NCBI GenBank assembly: GCA_020746995.1 | Contig: JAGPXD010000006.1 | Coordinates: 496,001 to 560,000 of the forward strand | Source of the DNA: Plectosphaerella cucumerina | Lineage: Eukaryota > Ascomycota > Sordariomycetes > Glomerellales > Plectosphaerellaceae | Length of the DNA stretch: 64,000 bases | Direction: 5' to 3' | Shown here: piece after piece, positions 9,723-21,693 of the stretch | How positions within the stretch are numbered: position 1 is the first letter of the stretch | How the letters are laid out: each line of letters starts with the position of its first letter | Made by a program: the position numbers and the translations under genes | Notes under the pieces: generated by a model | The model's database searches: none | The model's input: only the letters and a program-made list of their open reading frames with translations | Told to the model about the DNA's origin: nothing

Positions 9723-11719
9723 TTACTCCCCTGGCACGCGGGAGAGCACGTCCTGCTTGATCGGAGGATTCGGCAATGTCCGGCCGTCCGCTGTGTGCAT
9801 GTAACCCGGGTACGTTCCCTGGTTTGTTGCCGTCGTCGACCGATATATCGTGCCCTGGTCCATCGTGCTGCGCGGGAGCGCTCCATCGTATCCGCCATGC
9901 ATGTACTGCCCCTGATTCATCGGCACCGCGGCTTGGGAGAAGTGGCCCTGCGATGGTGGCTGCTGCTGCTGTTGGAACGCATACGTTGCCGCTGTGCTGG
10001 GTGCCGTCGATCCCATCGGCCAAGTCTGTTGGTTGTATAGACCGGCCGAGGGAGGGTTCGTGTACTCTCCTGTTGGCGTGTACATGGATGACCTCCGCTG
10101 GTTGTTGACCTGGAATAAGCCCCCTGACATCTTGAAATTCATGTCGTCGATGAACTGGTCGCCCTGTGGTAGCATGTGTGCCGTCGTCCCCGTCATCGGT
10201 GCTCCCGGGTACTGTGCTCCTCCTCGTCCAACCATGTCGCCCATGAAACCACCCCCCTGTAGGTGAGTCTGGCTCGTCGGACTTTGCTCGCTGCTGGAAC
10301 CGTGCAGGATACCTTCGTGGCCCGTCATGGTACGGGGAGAGGCGCTCGTCGGGCCCGATGGGTGATCCGCCTCGTCGCCGACACCGCCTTCGTCCGTCTG
10401 GTACTGTGTCGATTCGGGCTTGTCGCTCATGATCCACGCCTGGGTATCCGCGTCTGTGTGGACATGCGCCGTCAGCATCACGAGGCACTCGGGCTGAAGA
10501 AACAAGAAAAGGGGGACTCACCAATCTCGCCGTTGAGGAATCGCTCCTCCAGCCGCGCAATCTTGAAGATCTCGTCGAGGAACGGCTTCTTCTGCGAGTT
10601 CTTCTGGCTCGCCCTGTCGCCCTCGGTGCTGAAGAATGACGACAGCGCCTCGTCCGTCGCCTCCTTCAGCTTGGTCACGTTTAGGCCGAGCTTCGCAACC
10701 GACGGCCACTTTTGCTTCTGCACCTCCAGAGGCTGTACGACAACCCGGAGAATGTGGCAAAGTAGGTAAACTCGCTCTGTGTCCGCTCGTCAGCCTTGCT
10801 ACTCACCCGGATGGGGAAAGGAAAAGAGAGCCACATACCGCGCTTGTAGAGGTGGTCGGGCTCCTTGTGCCGAACCTTGTCCTCCTTGGTCGAGCCCCAG
10901 GGCGTCGGCCACCACGAGGGTGCCTTGGCCTCCTTGCCCGTGTACGGGTGGTGCGTCTGCTTCTTGGGCTCGATGGCCTTGACCCACGCCTTGGCGATCA
11001 GCTTGCAGGCCGTCTGTTGGCAGTTCCTGAAGCGCTGGTCGTAGAACTTCCACACGGCTTCCTTGTCTCCGATCTGGAGTCCCGTCCTGTCCCCCGTGGT
11101 CACGGCCGGCACGTCGTCCTCGTCGTTGCCCGGGCGTCGGAACCGGTTCCTCTTGCGTGGCCGGAAAGCCATCTCCTCTTCGTTATATATCTCGCTGGTT
11201 CGTCGCGTCCGTTCGCCCGAGCTGTAGTTGGACCCATAGTGCTGACGGTATGGATCCTGACCATACTGCAGGTCCGCATCCTCTCCCGACATCATGTCTG
11301 CCCCCGGGGGTGGTTAGGTCTGGCTCGTCCGGCGCCGGTGAGTTGACTCACTGGCTTCTGCTTTCCGGATCTCGCGATGGAACCCGCTCCAACTGAAGAT
11401 CTGCTTCGCCACGTTGGGCGTGTGAATGCCGGGACCCGAGAAGGTCTGCTCGCTGCCATCGTCGAGGATGGCCGCCACAAAGTAGTGACGGGCCTTGATG
11501 CCGCAGTGTTCCCGCAATGCCTTTTCTATTGCCTACGCCCAGCCAAGGTCAGTGTGGATCTCAGGAGAGAAGATGCGGATGGCTTTGACTCACCAAAGGG
11601 GGTTGTCGACGCGCATCTTGCGGCTCTGCGTACCGACCGTCATCCAGAATGCCATCGGGAAGCGGGCGTTCGTGCCATTGCCGCTGGATGTTGTCCCTCG
11701 GCCACTCTGTCCGAACCAT
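9723..11719 (-). CDS. YDR124W-like helical bundle (DUF2841) protein
   Basis: Fungal protein of unknown function with a YDR124W-like helical-bundle (DUF2841) domain. Exons: 11594-11719, 11352-11532, 10839-11297, 10522-10776, 9723-10453; 583 residues. The chosen start, MVRTEWPRDNIQRQWH, follows a good CAACC context. Exon 2 encodes ALREHCGIKARHYFVAAILD. The core domain spans roughly residues 175-330, from GDKEAVWKFYDQRFRNCQQT through HHPYTGKEAKAPSWWPTPWG to ERVYLLCHILRVVVQPLEV. The C-terminal 240 residues are low complexity (Gln, Gly, Pro, Met) with FQQQQQPPSQ, as in many nuclear regulators; that role is inference. All intron phases close. Nearly 10 kb upstream lacks any gene. Family recognised with good but not absolute confidence. 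Confidence 0.82.
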
Positions 11720-13364
11720 GGTTGGGCTTGTTTGATGTGGGCTGGAAACAAAAAGGGTTGGGGAAGGGTGTCAGCCGGTTGACGACCACCAATGCAGGAT
11801 TCTTAGGTCTGTGGGTTGAGGTTAGCCGGCGCACATGTGATTCGTATCATGATCGAGCCTCGGGCGTCCTTACTCGAAGAAAAGATGATGTTACCAGCAG
11901 CAATACGAGCGGTTTGAGGCGCGGGGCGACAGGGCAATCCTGAAGAGCAAGTCGGGGTGGACCGGTCGAGGAGCAGAGAAACGTGGTACAGGAAAGGCAG
12001 GCCCAGGAGCGCGAGGCAAGACGACTCGTCCCGCCAAGGTCCTCTCCAGACTGGACTGGCAACCGGCAAACACCGGCGGCACTTCGTCTTCTGAGCGCGC
12101 CCCGTGTGTATGAGTGTGTGTGGCGTCCGACCTGCTTCAGGTGCGAGGGTAGGCGTAGGAGAAGGCAACAGGAGATGTGACGGGTGAGGAGAGAGAGTGG
12201 GCGGACGACGCAGTTATCAATTCCTGCGGACAGCCGCCTCGCCAGTCCCGATCCAGAGCGTCTCTGCCGCGGGGGCGCTATGGGTCGAGCGGGAGGATGC
12301 CGGGGTGGCTCTCCGTCACTTCGGCAAGTCGCAGGAGACGGGCACCGCCGCAAGGCCTTCCTTGCTGGCAAGCACGAATGGGCAGGGCGCCGGAGATTGC
12401 TGGGCGTTCCTGTCTCGCGGCCAGAATGGCGGGACAAAGGAGGCTCGCAACGGGTTCTTCAGAGCCGGCAGGAAGAGCAGAGGTCAGCCGTACGGGCAGG
12501 GAGGTAGAAACGATAGGTCAGTGACGCAGGCCTGTCTGTCAGATTCTGGGCTGCGATGGGATTCTTTGCGTCTCTAAGACGACCGGAGACATGGAGAATC
12601 GTGAGGGCGGTCTATGATGAGTGCAGCTGTGTATAACGGTCCGTGTTGAGGTGGCGGTGCTTGAGGCGAGAGTAAGTTAAAGGGGGGTGATATTGATGCT
12701 GAGGGTCGGTTTCGGAGATGGTGAGCAGCGGCGGGTTTGACTGTGCGTCCTTGGGGTCGATGCTCTGTCTCTTTCTTTGACGCGAGTGAGATGAGGATAG
12801 GACAGCCAGGTGGCGGATGATGAGCCAATGCCCAGGTCCTGTGTTTCTTGCCAGCCGTTGCAACCGTTGGTAGGTTCGTCAGACGGGCCCGGGAGGCGGA
12901 GACGGATGGATAGCCGAAGTCGAGATTCGTAGACAACGGCAAACGGACGCGAGGCAAGGCCGATGTTGCAAACAAACGACAGCGGCGTCGGCGGCAATTC
13001 AGGCTGAGAAGCAAGGCGGCGCTGGGCTCTCGGTAGTGGCCAGGGTGAGTGGTCGATTTTGTCGCCAAACCCTGGACTGTCGCGGTCCTCAGACTCGGAG
13101 GCGTCTTGTCGAAATATCGTGCCAATTCTGAGCGTGCCCGTGAGGGAGCTCTACGTGTGTAGCTTTCGTCGCGGGGGCGGATAGACCTGGCTTTCTTTCT
13201 CGAGAGGCACGGTGAATGTAGACGGGCAAGCAGATGGGGGGGAGGGATTGGGATAGAAGGCCTCCGCGAGATTTATGAGAGATGACAGGAAGACGCACGC
13301 GCGAACTCTACAGGTACACACCCCTGTCCCAGTTTACGTCGATTGCGGATGGGTACATCAAGCC

Positions 13365-13480
13365 TCGAAGGGGGGAGAGGGGGGAGGGGTCGCCAGTTGA
13401 GTATGCATGTACGTGCGGTGCGGTGCAGCGTGGTGTCCGGGGGCAAGGCAAGGGGGTCGAGGGGAGGGGGGGGGGGGGGG
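13365..13480. repeat. G-rich tract with a 15-G run
   Basis: The + strand has repeated runs of G (five or more) ending in 15 consecutive G at 13466-13480. Several runs of three or more G within about 120 bases could form a G-quadruplex. It may also mark polymerase slippage or an assembly weak point. Confidence 0.6.
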
Positions 13481-15348
13481 CGTATCGAATCCTGGGCTGA
13501 GGGGACCCAAGATCAGGACCTGGCAGAATGCCGTTACATACTGTATGGAGTCGGTGCCCCAGGCGGGCGTGAGAGTGAAAGCGAACGACGAAGCGAGCGC
13601 CAGGAGAGAGAGTGAGAGAGTGAGGGAGCATGTGTGAGTTGTGTGTGTGCTGGTGCTGGGGACCCAGGCAAGTGGGAATGCCACGCCCCCCTCACCCCTC
13701 CCTCACCTACTTACAAGTACCCTCCCCTCCCTCCTGGCTGGCCTTGCAGGCGACGGCGTTGGATACAGTATGGTGTTGATCGGGACTGTACACCGATGGT
13801 GTGCATACATTTGGTCGTCGTCAATCGGACTTTGGTCGTTGGCCAGCCACGGGCAGGGCAGGGCAGGGCAGTGGTCCAGAGGACGAGCAAGAGAAGCGTT
13901 GAAAGGGTGCTGAGACAACCCCGACCCCCGAGACATGTGGCCCCAACTTTGAGCAGCGGCGGCAACGTGGACCCGTTGAGCCCGTCGTCTCTCTAGACTC
14001 CCTCTACGGGGACGTTCAGGGCAAGGCTTGACCCCGACCAGTGGCGGCCGATGACGGGATACCTAATCACCAGACTGTCGGTACGACGAGCGGGCAAGAA
14101 GAACCGGGCTGTCTGGTTGTTTGCCTGTCTGTCTGGCTGGCGCATGGGGTTTGCCGGGAGCCCGGAGCACCGGAGACAACGTGCAGTGGCCATGACCATG
14201 TGTGTGCATGCGCGCGCGGGCAACCGACGACCGCGTCCCGTTCGTCAGCAGCAAAAGACATGATAAGGCGGAGGAACCCCCGGCCAAATCTCCCTGCCGG
14301 GCTTGCCCACGGACTGCGACTCGCAGTAGCGGAGTGCGACAGATGTCTTCTCTTGGCGGCGAGGCGAGGCGCAGCGGCGAGCGCAGTGTCGATGGCGGGC
14401 GTGCGGGCAGCGGCGACGGGCCGTATTCAGGGCGTCGTCGTGCCCTGGGTGGCCGTTGATGAAATGCAAAGAACAATCGCCCAGCAGAAGGAGAGGGTGC
14501 ATGAGGTGTGGCAGAGATACCCTGGTCGACGAGCAGGGATGCGAATGAGACAGCGGCGGGCCTAGTCTGAATGGCGGCATCAGTCGGCAAGGAGCCTGGC
14601 AAGCCCTGGGGGCCTGGGGCTCTTGGGGGTGCTCCAGGGCGTTGCCGGCTGGATCAAGCCCGTCTCTCGTCCTCCGGGGGTTCTCCCCCATTGCATCATT
14701 CCCACAGGTATGCTTTCTTTTGCCGTCTCTTTTCGGAAAGGCTGCCCTGTCCGGGTAAACTTGGACGCGGCGTGGGCGCCATGTCGTCTGCGGTCCTCCA
14801 CGTCCTCCACAGACCACAGGGCAGAACAAACAGGATAGGGGTGCTGACTCTGTTCTGGATGAGCGTGGTGGTGGACCTGTGAGAGGCGGGGTTGTCTCCT
14901 CTGCCACGCGCGCGGTGCCTGTCTGTCTGTCTGCCCACCCCGTGGAATAAGGCCCCGCAGTGGCAGGATTTTCTTTTTGCTTCTTCCTGCCTCACCAGCA
15001 CACTCGCTCGCTGTAAGTAGGCGATTCCGGCTTACTGGCTGCGCGATCTGATGCCGCCTGGCTGGTCCGTCTTGCTTCCCGCAGGTCGGCTCGGCCTCCT
15101 GATGGCGAATCGAATCCATCGCAGGCCATGTCTCTCCGTTCAGCATCTCAAGAGGCCAGGAACAGTGGTCTGCGCCAGCCAGCTGGCCGGCCTGTATGAT
15201 CCGCGAACCCTCAGCAGGTACCCAGTGTCTCGTACCGTATGTACGGCATCGGACCTGGTCCATGTTGCCCGCAGATGATCTGATTCATCCTTGCGCTACC
15301 GACTGGCGCGGGCGCCATTGACGGGAGCCGTGGAGACGGCGGGCTCGG

Positions 15349-16740
15349 TTGCATGGCCGGACCGCGGACCTTGCCAGATGGAGACTGCCAGGGCTGCCCG
15401 CGGTGGCAAGTACCCGGCCGGCCTCGAATACTCGTAGAGAAAAGGCATTCTTCATTCGAGTTTGGGGTTGGGATCGGAGAAGCCAAAATGCGCCTGACTC
15501 GAGAATGTCCGCTACTGCCCGCCGGCTGGCCGATCTAATATCTCGCGCAAGTCGAACATTCTCGGTTGCCGCCCCCCGATCTGGCATGATCTGTCTTGGG
15601 CAGGACACCACATGCATCATGGCGTCCAAGTACTGTGCGCAAATTGTCGACATTGAAGCCCCACCAGGAGACCGGCGCACACAATTGCCATATGTTGGCA
15701 GATTACCATGCCGAAACCTGATGGAGATCTGCTGGACCGGGTTGATGGCATGTCTTGCTCTTTCCCACGCCTCTCTCCGCACTCGTCCTCCTCCAGATGA
15801 GACTGGCACATGTTTTTTCTGGCTGGTGGCGCGCGGTGACCGCCAACCGCTCCGAAAGTCAAGCCTTGTTCATGCTGAGAGTAGTCAATGGAGCACCAGG
15901 CGCTTCCAACGGCTGGCCGGTCGGCAGGCCGGTGAAGCGGGTAATTTGACCGCCGTCTTGGCCCGGCATGGCCCTGGGTACCGTTGCCAATGCCAATGCC
16001 AATGCCCAGGGCTGTCGTCCAGGAACGGCGTCTCATCCCACGAGTGCGACTCTTTCCCTTGGTTGTGTGACGACTTCGTGGGGGCGGTGATCGGGAGTTG
16101 GAATCCCAGGGTCTCTCAGGCCCCATGTCGCACCAGAGTGCTTGCTGATCAGGGGGGCACTGCTCCCAGCGAGCGTCCGGGCAGCGGGAGACCCCCACAC
16201 GTCGACGTCCTCCATTTGCTCTCTGTTGGGGTGCTCTGGTACTCGTACGGAGAGCATTCACTATTCTTGCTGCCCGTCCTCCGGCTAGTGCGCCGGCGAT
16301 GTGGTCGCAGATGGTACGCGTGGGCACTGCCCGAGCCCTGGCAGCCCGGAGCAAATCTGGTCAAGGTGGCTCACGGCTTGCAGGTGGCTGCTGTTGTCTC
16401 AGCAAATACCCGACCTGTCGATGGCTTGCGGTGCCCGGAAGGGCTTCCGCGCTCATGCTGCTCGCACTGGGGGCGTCTGGGACGGGGGGACGGGGGGATG
16501 GGCGGTCGTTGGCGCTTTCGTTTCGTTTTTTCGGCTGGGGGAGCGGGAGCCCAAGCTCGAGAGCCAAGCTGCTGTTGGTACCTGGGCGGGCGGGCGGGCA
16601 AGGCAGGCCCCGGCGCCATTCCGTCTTGGATGTCGCGTCCAAGCTGTCAGAGAGATTGCACGCTCCATCCCAGCCCACTAAAATGGCCGCGCCGTACCGC
16701 TTCCCGCCCTCATCCTCACCTGACAGCTAAGGTTCCCTGA
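15349..16740 (+). other. 463-codon open frame of doubtful coding status
   Basis: Longest uninterrupted frame in the gene-poor interval. The translated sequence has no recognised domain, no convincing signal peptide and no intron structure. It is Arg/Cys/Trp/Gly-rich with very little Lys. A 463-codon frame is unusual by chance at roughly 60% GC, so I record it without calling it a gene. A region of CCAATG repeats gives QCQCQC inside it. Confidence 0.15.
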
Positions 16741-17900
16741 ACCTGGGCGGGGATCAGGGCGGGACTACGAGTAGCGCGCTCGCTCTTCGGGGTGTATTCG
16801 TACGGTACGCGGACTCGGGATGCTGCTGCTAGGCAGACCCTGCAATTGGTAGGGAGGTACCTGGGCGGCAGTGATTCTTCGTCGTCCATGGCTGGAGAGC
16901 ATTGTGGTGGCTGGCACAACATCCTTCTCCTTGTGTATGTGCCTGAACTGCACTGGAGGTTCAAGTAGGGTTTGGGTTGCTCGCCCCAAGTCGTCGTCTG
17001 TGGTTTGTCGTCGTCCGAAGGTCAAGGGAGCGAACTTGAAGCCGCCGTCCGTGCGGAACGGCTCCGTGCGAGTACGCTGATGTTCCCTTGCCTGCTTTGC
17101 CACCCATACGAGTATCACCTCTAGTCCTAGCGTGCGAATAGTCTGTTCAGTCTTCTGGCCGGGCCCGAATCTTTTCAGCTGACCGGCGGGGCACCCGTGG
17201 GTGTGACCATGCATCAAATGGGTAATGCTCTTCCTGGAAAAATGTCAGCCTCTGCTCTCGGGTTCTGATGTGTCTTCAGAATAGGTACGTGCAGCAGTGC
17301 ACAAGTCGCTGAGGGCTTCCAGACAGACATCATACATGCGAGCGAGGGGGCCTGGATGAAAATGAAGGTCGGGAAGGAACAGACGAAGGTCCGAGCGGCC
17401 CCTGCCAATTGGGGCACTGAACCGAACTTCGGGACGACATTGCAGGGGCGGCAGCAAGGTCCAGGGTCGCTCCTGCCAACTGGGTACTTAGGTACTTCCA
17501 CCAAGGATTCGACGCATGACAATTCCTACCACCGCGGAGCTTTCTCGCGGGATGGAAGGAGCGAACGGGGAAGTCGCAAGGCAGGTGCCACCAATGGACA
17601 TCAGAGCCAGAGCGACCTACGAATTGGTGACCTCCAATCGACACCAAAGTTGTACAATCTGGAACTTGAATATACCACGATGCCAAAACGCGAAAACGCT
17701 CCCTGCAACAACACCTCGCCTGCAGGCATCCCGCCATCGATTCTCGTTTCCCCTTTTCTCATCCGCGTTCGCAACAACTCTCAACAATCTGGACTAGACA
17801 AGCTAGCCTATCCAAACCACTTGCAGCACCACGTCGACCCGTCTCGTCATCAGCCACCCGCCTGAACACCCCCGGCAAAGACGGCCGGGCTGGCTGGCTG

Positions 17901-18060
17901 GCTGCTGGGCTGCTGGGCTGCTGGGCTGCTGGGCTGCTGGGCTGCTGGGCTGCTGGGCTGCTGGGCTGCTGGGCTGCTGGGCTGCTGGGCTGCTGGGCTG
18001 CTGGGCTGCTGGGCTGCTGGGCTGCTGGGCTGCTGGGCTGCTGGGCTGCTGGGCTGCTGG
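17901..18060. repeat. 8-bp minisatellite, 20 perfect copies of GCTGCTGG
   Basis: Twenty uninterrupted copies of GCTGCTGG, preceded by a short TGGC tetranucleotide array (about 17888-17900). Since 24 bases hold three units, the minus-strand frame across it reads as repeated AAQQPSSP, but nothing around it supports translation. Perfect homogeneity suggests recent expansion or active slippage. Confidence 0.97.
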
Positions 18061-21000
18061 GCTGCCAGGACCAGGCAGCTCGAACAGACAGGGGGCTTGT
18101 ACGGGGTAGACATGCCGTGCCAGCGTGCCTATCTGGGGAGGAAAGGAAGGGATGGGATGGATGAACTGCAAGCCCCCTTCATCATCACGAGCCAGTCTGA
18201 TCGGCTTCCGGTCTTCCGCCTGCAGGGAGATGCATGTCCGACCTCCCAGCTCGGCCGGTTTGCACCAACCCGTTGGGTCCATTCTGCGCTGGCGCAACAA
18301 GCACGTCCTCACACCCACAGACAGACGCATGCAACACCCATCCGAGCCATTGCCAGCTCTATCGATGCAAGCCATTCGCCCTTGAACATGCAGCGCCTCT
18401 CCTGCACCACGGCGGCAGCGGACAGGCACCACTTCGTACTTGTACGTTCCAGCATCTGGTTCGCCATGGAAAAGACAGCCACGTGCTGGAGCTGTCCTCT
18501 CAACGGACAGGCAATGCAGGATAGCACGGCTCAATCTTGCCGCGGCCTTATCACGCAAACCCCCCGTTTCCGGCTCCCGCCAGGCCGGCCCCAGATCCAG
18601 TCAGCGTCGCATCGGTTGGTCTTGCCGTGCGCTGACATGGCGTTTCCTCATCAGGATACCTGTTTGCGCTTCGTCTTTTCTGGCAGTACGGATCTCTGAC
18701 CGACTACTTGGTGGCGCCAAGAGCGTCCATTCTCGCCTTGGATGCTGGGGGACCATACCTTTCAAGCGCAACGTCTGGATCCGAGCGCTCAACCTGGTAC
18801 GAGCAGCTGGCTTGCCCGGCTTCTTATGAGGCCGCTTCGGAAAGATCTCGTCTCGACATATCAGACGCATGAAGCCCGAGCTTCCTCCCTGCTGGCCAAG
18901 GCCCAACAGTGCCTATCAAGCGAGCAACCCCAGCTGCCGAGGATGCCCAGAACGCCCCAGGAAGCCCCAGGACCGTGGTCTCCCACCAGTGCTTGTGGCC
19001 ATGCGGTTGGTGGTGTTGGCTGTCCAACCCGTGGCGTCGATACCTCCAAGTGATCGACACGGCCAGCTGCGCCGCGGGTGCGCCGCGGCCTCCTCACCCC
19101 GGACCCGTCTGATCAAGATAGGCCTGGTGTGAGTCGTCTCAGTTCCCCTCTCCTGGCATGTTGCAGATCCAACCAACACTTTGGCGTTATATCTGCTCGA
19201 CCAACGGCCGGCCCCGCTCGCCGTCTGCTGCACTGCTCGCTCCCCCCTCCCTCCCCCGCGGCATTCTGCCCAATAGTTTTCTTGTGAAACATGGCTAACC
19301 CTTAGAAGCGCGAGAGGCGACGCCTGACATGCAATCTTGACCGAGACCCGTTCATTCCCTTGCCGTCTTGCGCTGGCGATCACTCGGTCTGGCGGCAGGC
19401 ACTGAGGATTCCGATCTACTCGGACATGTGCTCTTCTCGCATCGAAGCTGTCAAAGTACGGGCCTTGCTCAGGCCTGGCAGGCCTGGCAGGCAAAAAGCG
19501 GCTTGCGCCCGCCGCCTCAGGGCGGGCTGGATCTGAGTCGAGGTGTGGCTCTATCTGCCTCGAGCACACACGGCAGCAGGGATGGCCGTTGGGTGTTACA
19601 CAGACACCGTCGCACGCCCAGCCAACAGCCACCACACGATACCAATCCTCGTCTCGCCTCGTCACAGCCTGCCTGCCTGTCAAGAGTACCGTACCTGTGA
19701 TCACCCGCGAATGCGCCTGCTCGTGTCGGGAGACCCTGGACTGGACGACACAGGTGCCGACATGTGTGCAGGTGGGCATGTCTGCGAGGCACTGTGCTCT
19801 CCGAATGGCCTGGGGAAGCTTTCCATTCGTCCAGACATCGACGAACCACGTCCTGACTTCTCGTGGTTCCGAGGGGGATTTGCAAGTTGCAGCAAGCCCA
19901 GGTTTCCTCTCGGGAAGGCCTGGCGTTCAGGAAGCTTGTTGCGACCTACCTCACGCCTTTTCGTGGCACTTTTGTCGAACATGGCGGTGTGCTCCTTGCA
20001 CAGCATTGCTACGGCAGTCATACATCTAGCCTGCTCCTTCATGCCACGGGGTGCACCATGGCAAGGGGGCATAAGCATCATCAGCCCCTGGCCAGGCAAG
20101 TCCTATCGCCGTAGGATTCTCGATTACTAAAATCCCCGTACTAGGAGCTTCCCATGTCACGCAACCACCCCCCTTCTGCGCCCGTGGTAATTCCGATGCC
20201 CGCCAGAATTCCTCATGTCCGCGCGCCGTTCCTCCAAGGATCCCCGTGGCGGCTGCACCGGCCAAGCGGTGAATCGACGATGGAGCTAATGCAGTCATCG
20301 TCGGTGCGGCGACCAAGTCACCACCTCGCCGGGGCGATCGGCATTTCCATGCTCACGGAAGCGAGCTTCCAGCCCCCTGGCTGGGATGTTCTTCGGCCGG
20401 GGCAGTTTGGCCAGCCAGGTCGATGTCCGGTGCCTCTGCTCCAAGAGAAGGGCGCACGTAGCATTCAATGCAACGAACGCGCGGACGACGACAGGCGACC
20501 GCCTTAGAGCCACCAGGCGTGACGAGACCGATAGCGCCGCAGGTGTGATGCCTCTCTCCCTGAGGTAGCATGGTCACCTCGCAGCATTGGGGCTGGCTTG
20601 AAAAGGAGGGGATCATGGTCCAGCCGCGCCGCCGCCGCAACCCACACCTTCGTCGACAAGATGGGCGGGCTGCAGTCGACCACGGCTTTAGCGCGGCTTT
20701 TCTCCAACAACCTACAGGCTGACTGTGGCAGACCTGCTTGTGATCGTCAACACCAAAAGGTGGTGTGTGGGTGACACGGAGTTGTGCCCGCCGTTGCACA
20801 AGTAAGCTGGGATCTTGTATGACAGCCGGCTTGAATCGGCCGAGTGCAGGGGGGGCGTATCCCGGTTCGGTTCTTTTGCTTACTGGCGCCCATTCTCTCT
20901 CGCGTCGCGGGCTAATAATATCAGAGGAGGGTAGATGGCGAATCATCCGGGAGAGAGGCAGGCAACCTTCTCGGGGATAGGGGGTGAGAAGGACACTGGT

Positions 21001-21693
21001 CGTGGTCGTGCCTTGGCACGTCCCATCGTCGTCCGGACATTGGAGCGCCGACGACCGCATGCGAATCTCCCGGATGGAGAGGGATCGAGCGGCCAGACAC
21101 CCTTCTGAAGAAAGGGTCCCTCCACAAGTGCCCTTCCCGGCAGCCTGGGTCGCCCGCGCACGAAGGCGGCGTGGCCACGCGTGACACCCCGTAAGGCGCG
21201 TGCAGGCGGTGATGCCGAGCCAGTGACCTGCCGGATCCCCTCTGCAGAATGACGGGCCCGAGGGAAGGAGGTGGTGGGGGAACCGTCGCTGACGCGCGAG
21301 GATGTACGTCGTCAGGTCTGTCTTTCCTGAAGAGGTCACCGAAGGGGAGGCCGCGATGCAGGTTCGTGTACACAGAATCCAAAAAAGGGGGCTGGTGCTT
21401 TGTTCAACACTAGGTATTATTGGCAACGACCTTTCGCTAGGCCGCCTGGTGTTTTCTTGATCATGTACTGACTGCTTCTTCTCCCACATGCAAATTCTAC
21501 AACGCTGGTGCAACACACCTCAAACTCCGGAAGCAGGACATGGTCGCCTTTTTTCTCTGGTGGCAAGGGGGTGCGCCGCCCGTTTCCTTCCTTTTCTCGC
21601 TTTTTTTCTCTGTTCCATACAAAAATCTGTCCCCAGTCTGGATTATTTTCACAAGGTGGTATGTACACACGGCCGGTTCAGGAATGAACCCCG

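Larger units (their letters stand above)
11720..21693. other. Long gene-poor interval upstream of the YDR124W-like gene
   Basis: Almost 10 kb of GC-rich DNA with no gene I can support, against 0.3-3.7 kb between other genes here. It lies between the start of the YDR124W-like gene and the 3' end of the ABC transporter. It contains an 8-bp minisatellite, G-rich tracts and many overlapping open frames on both strands, the longest 463 codons (15349-16740, +) and 387 codons (20353-21516, -). Their predicted proteins are rich in Arg, Cys, Trp and Pro and poor in Lys, which points to chance frames in GC-rich DNA. I see no transposase, terminal repeats or strong AT bias that would suggest RIP. Confidence 0.5.

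Noticed and set aside
17850..18113. Minus-strand frame with AAQQPSSP repeats as a possible repeat protein
   Set aside because: The repeat is a pure 8-bp DNA array, so any frame reads as a repeat. There are no synonymous differences to suggest selection on protein.
20353..21516. 387-codon minus-strand frame near the ABC transporter 3' end
   Set aside because: Arg/Ser/Pro/Cys-rich without motifs and overlapping other open frames; probably a GC-rich chance frame.
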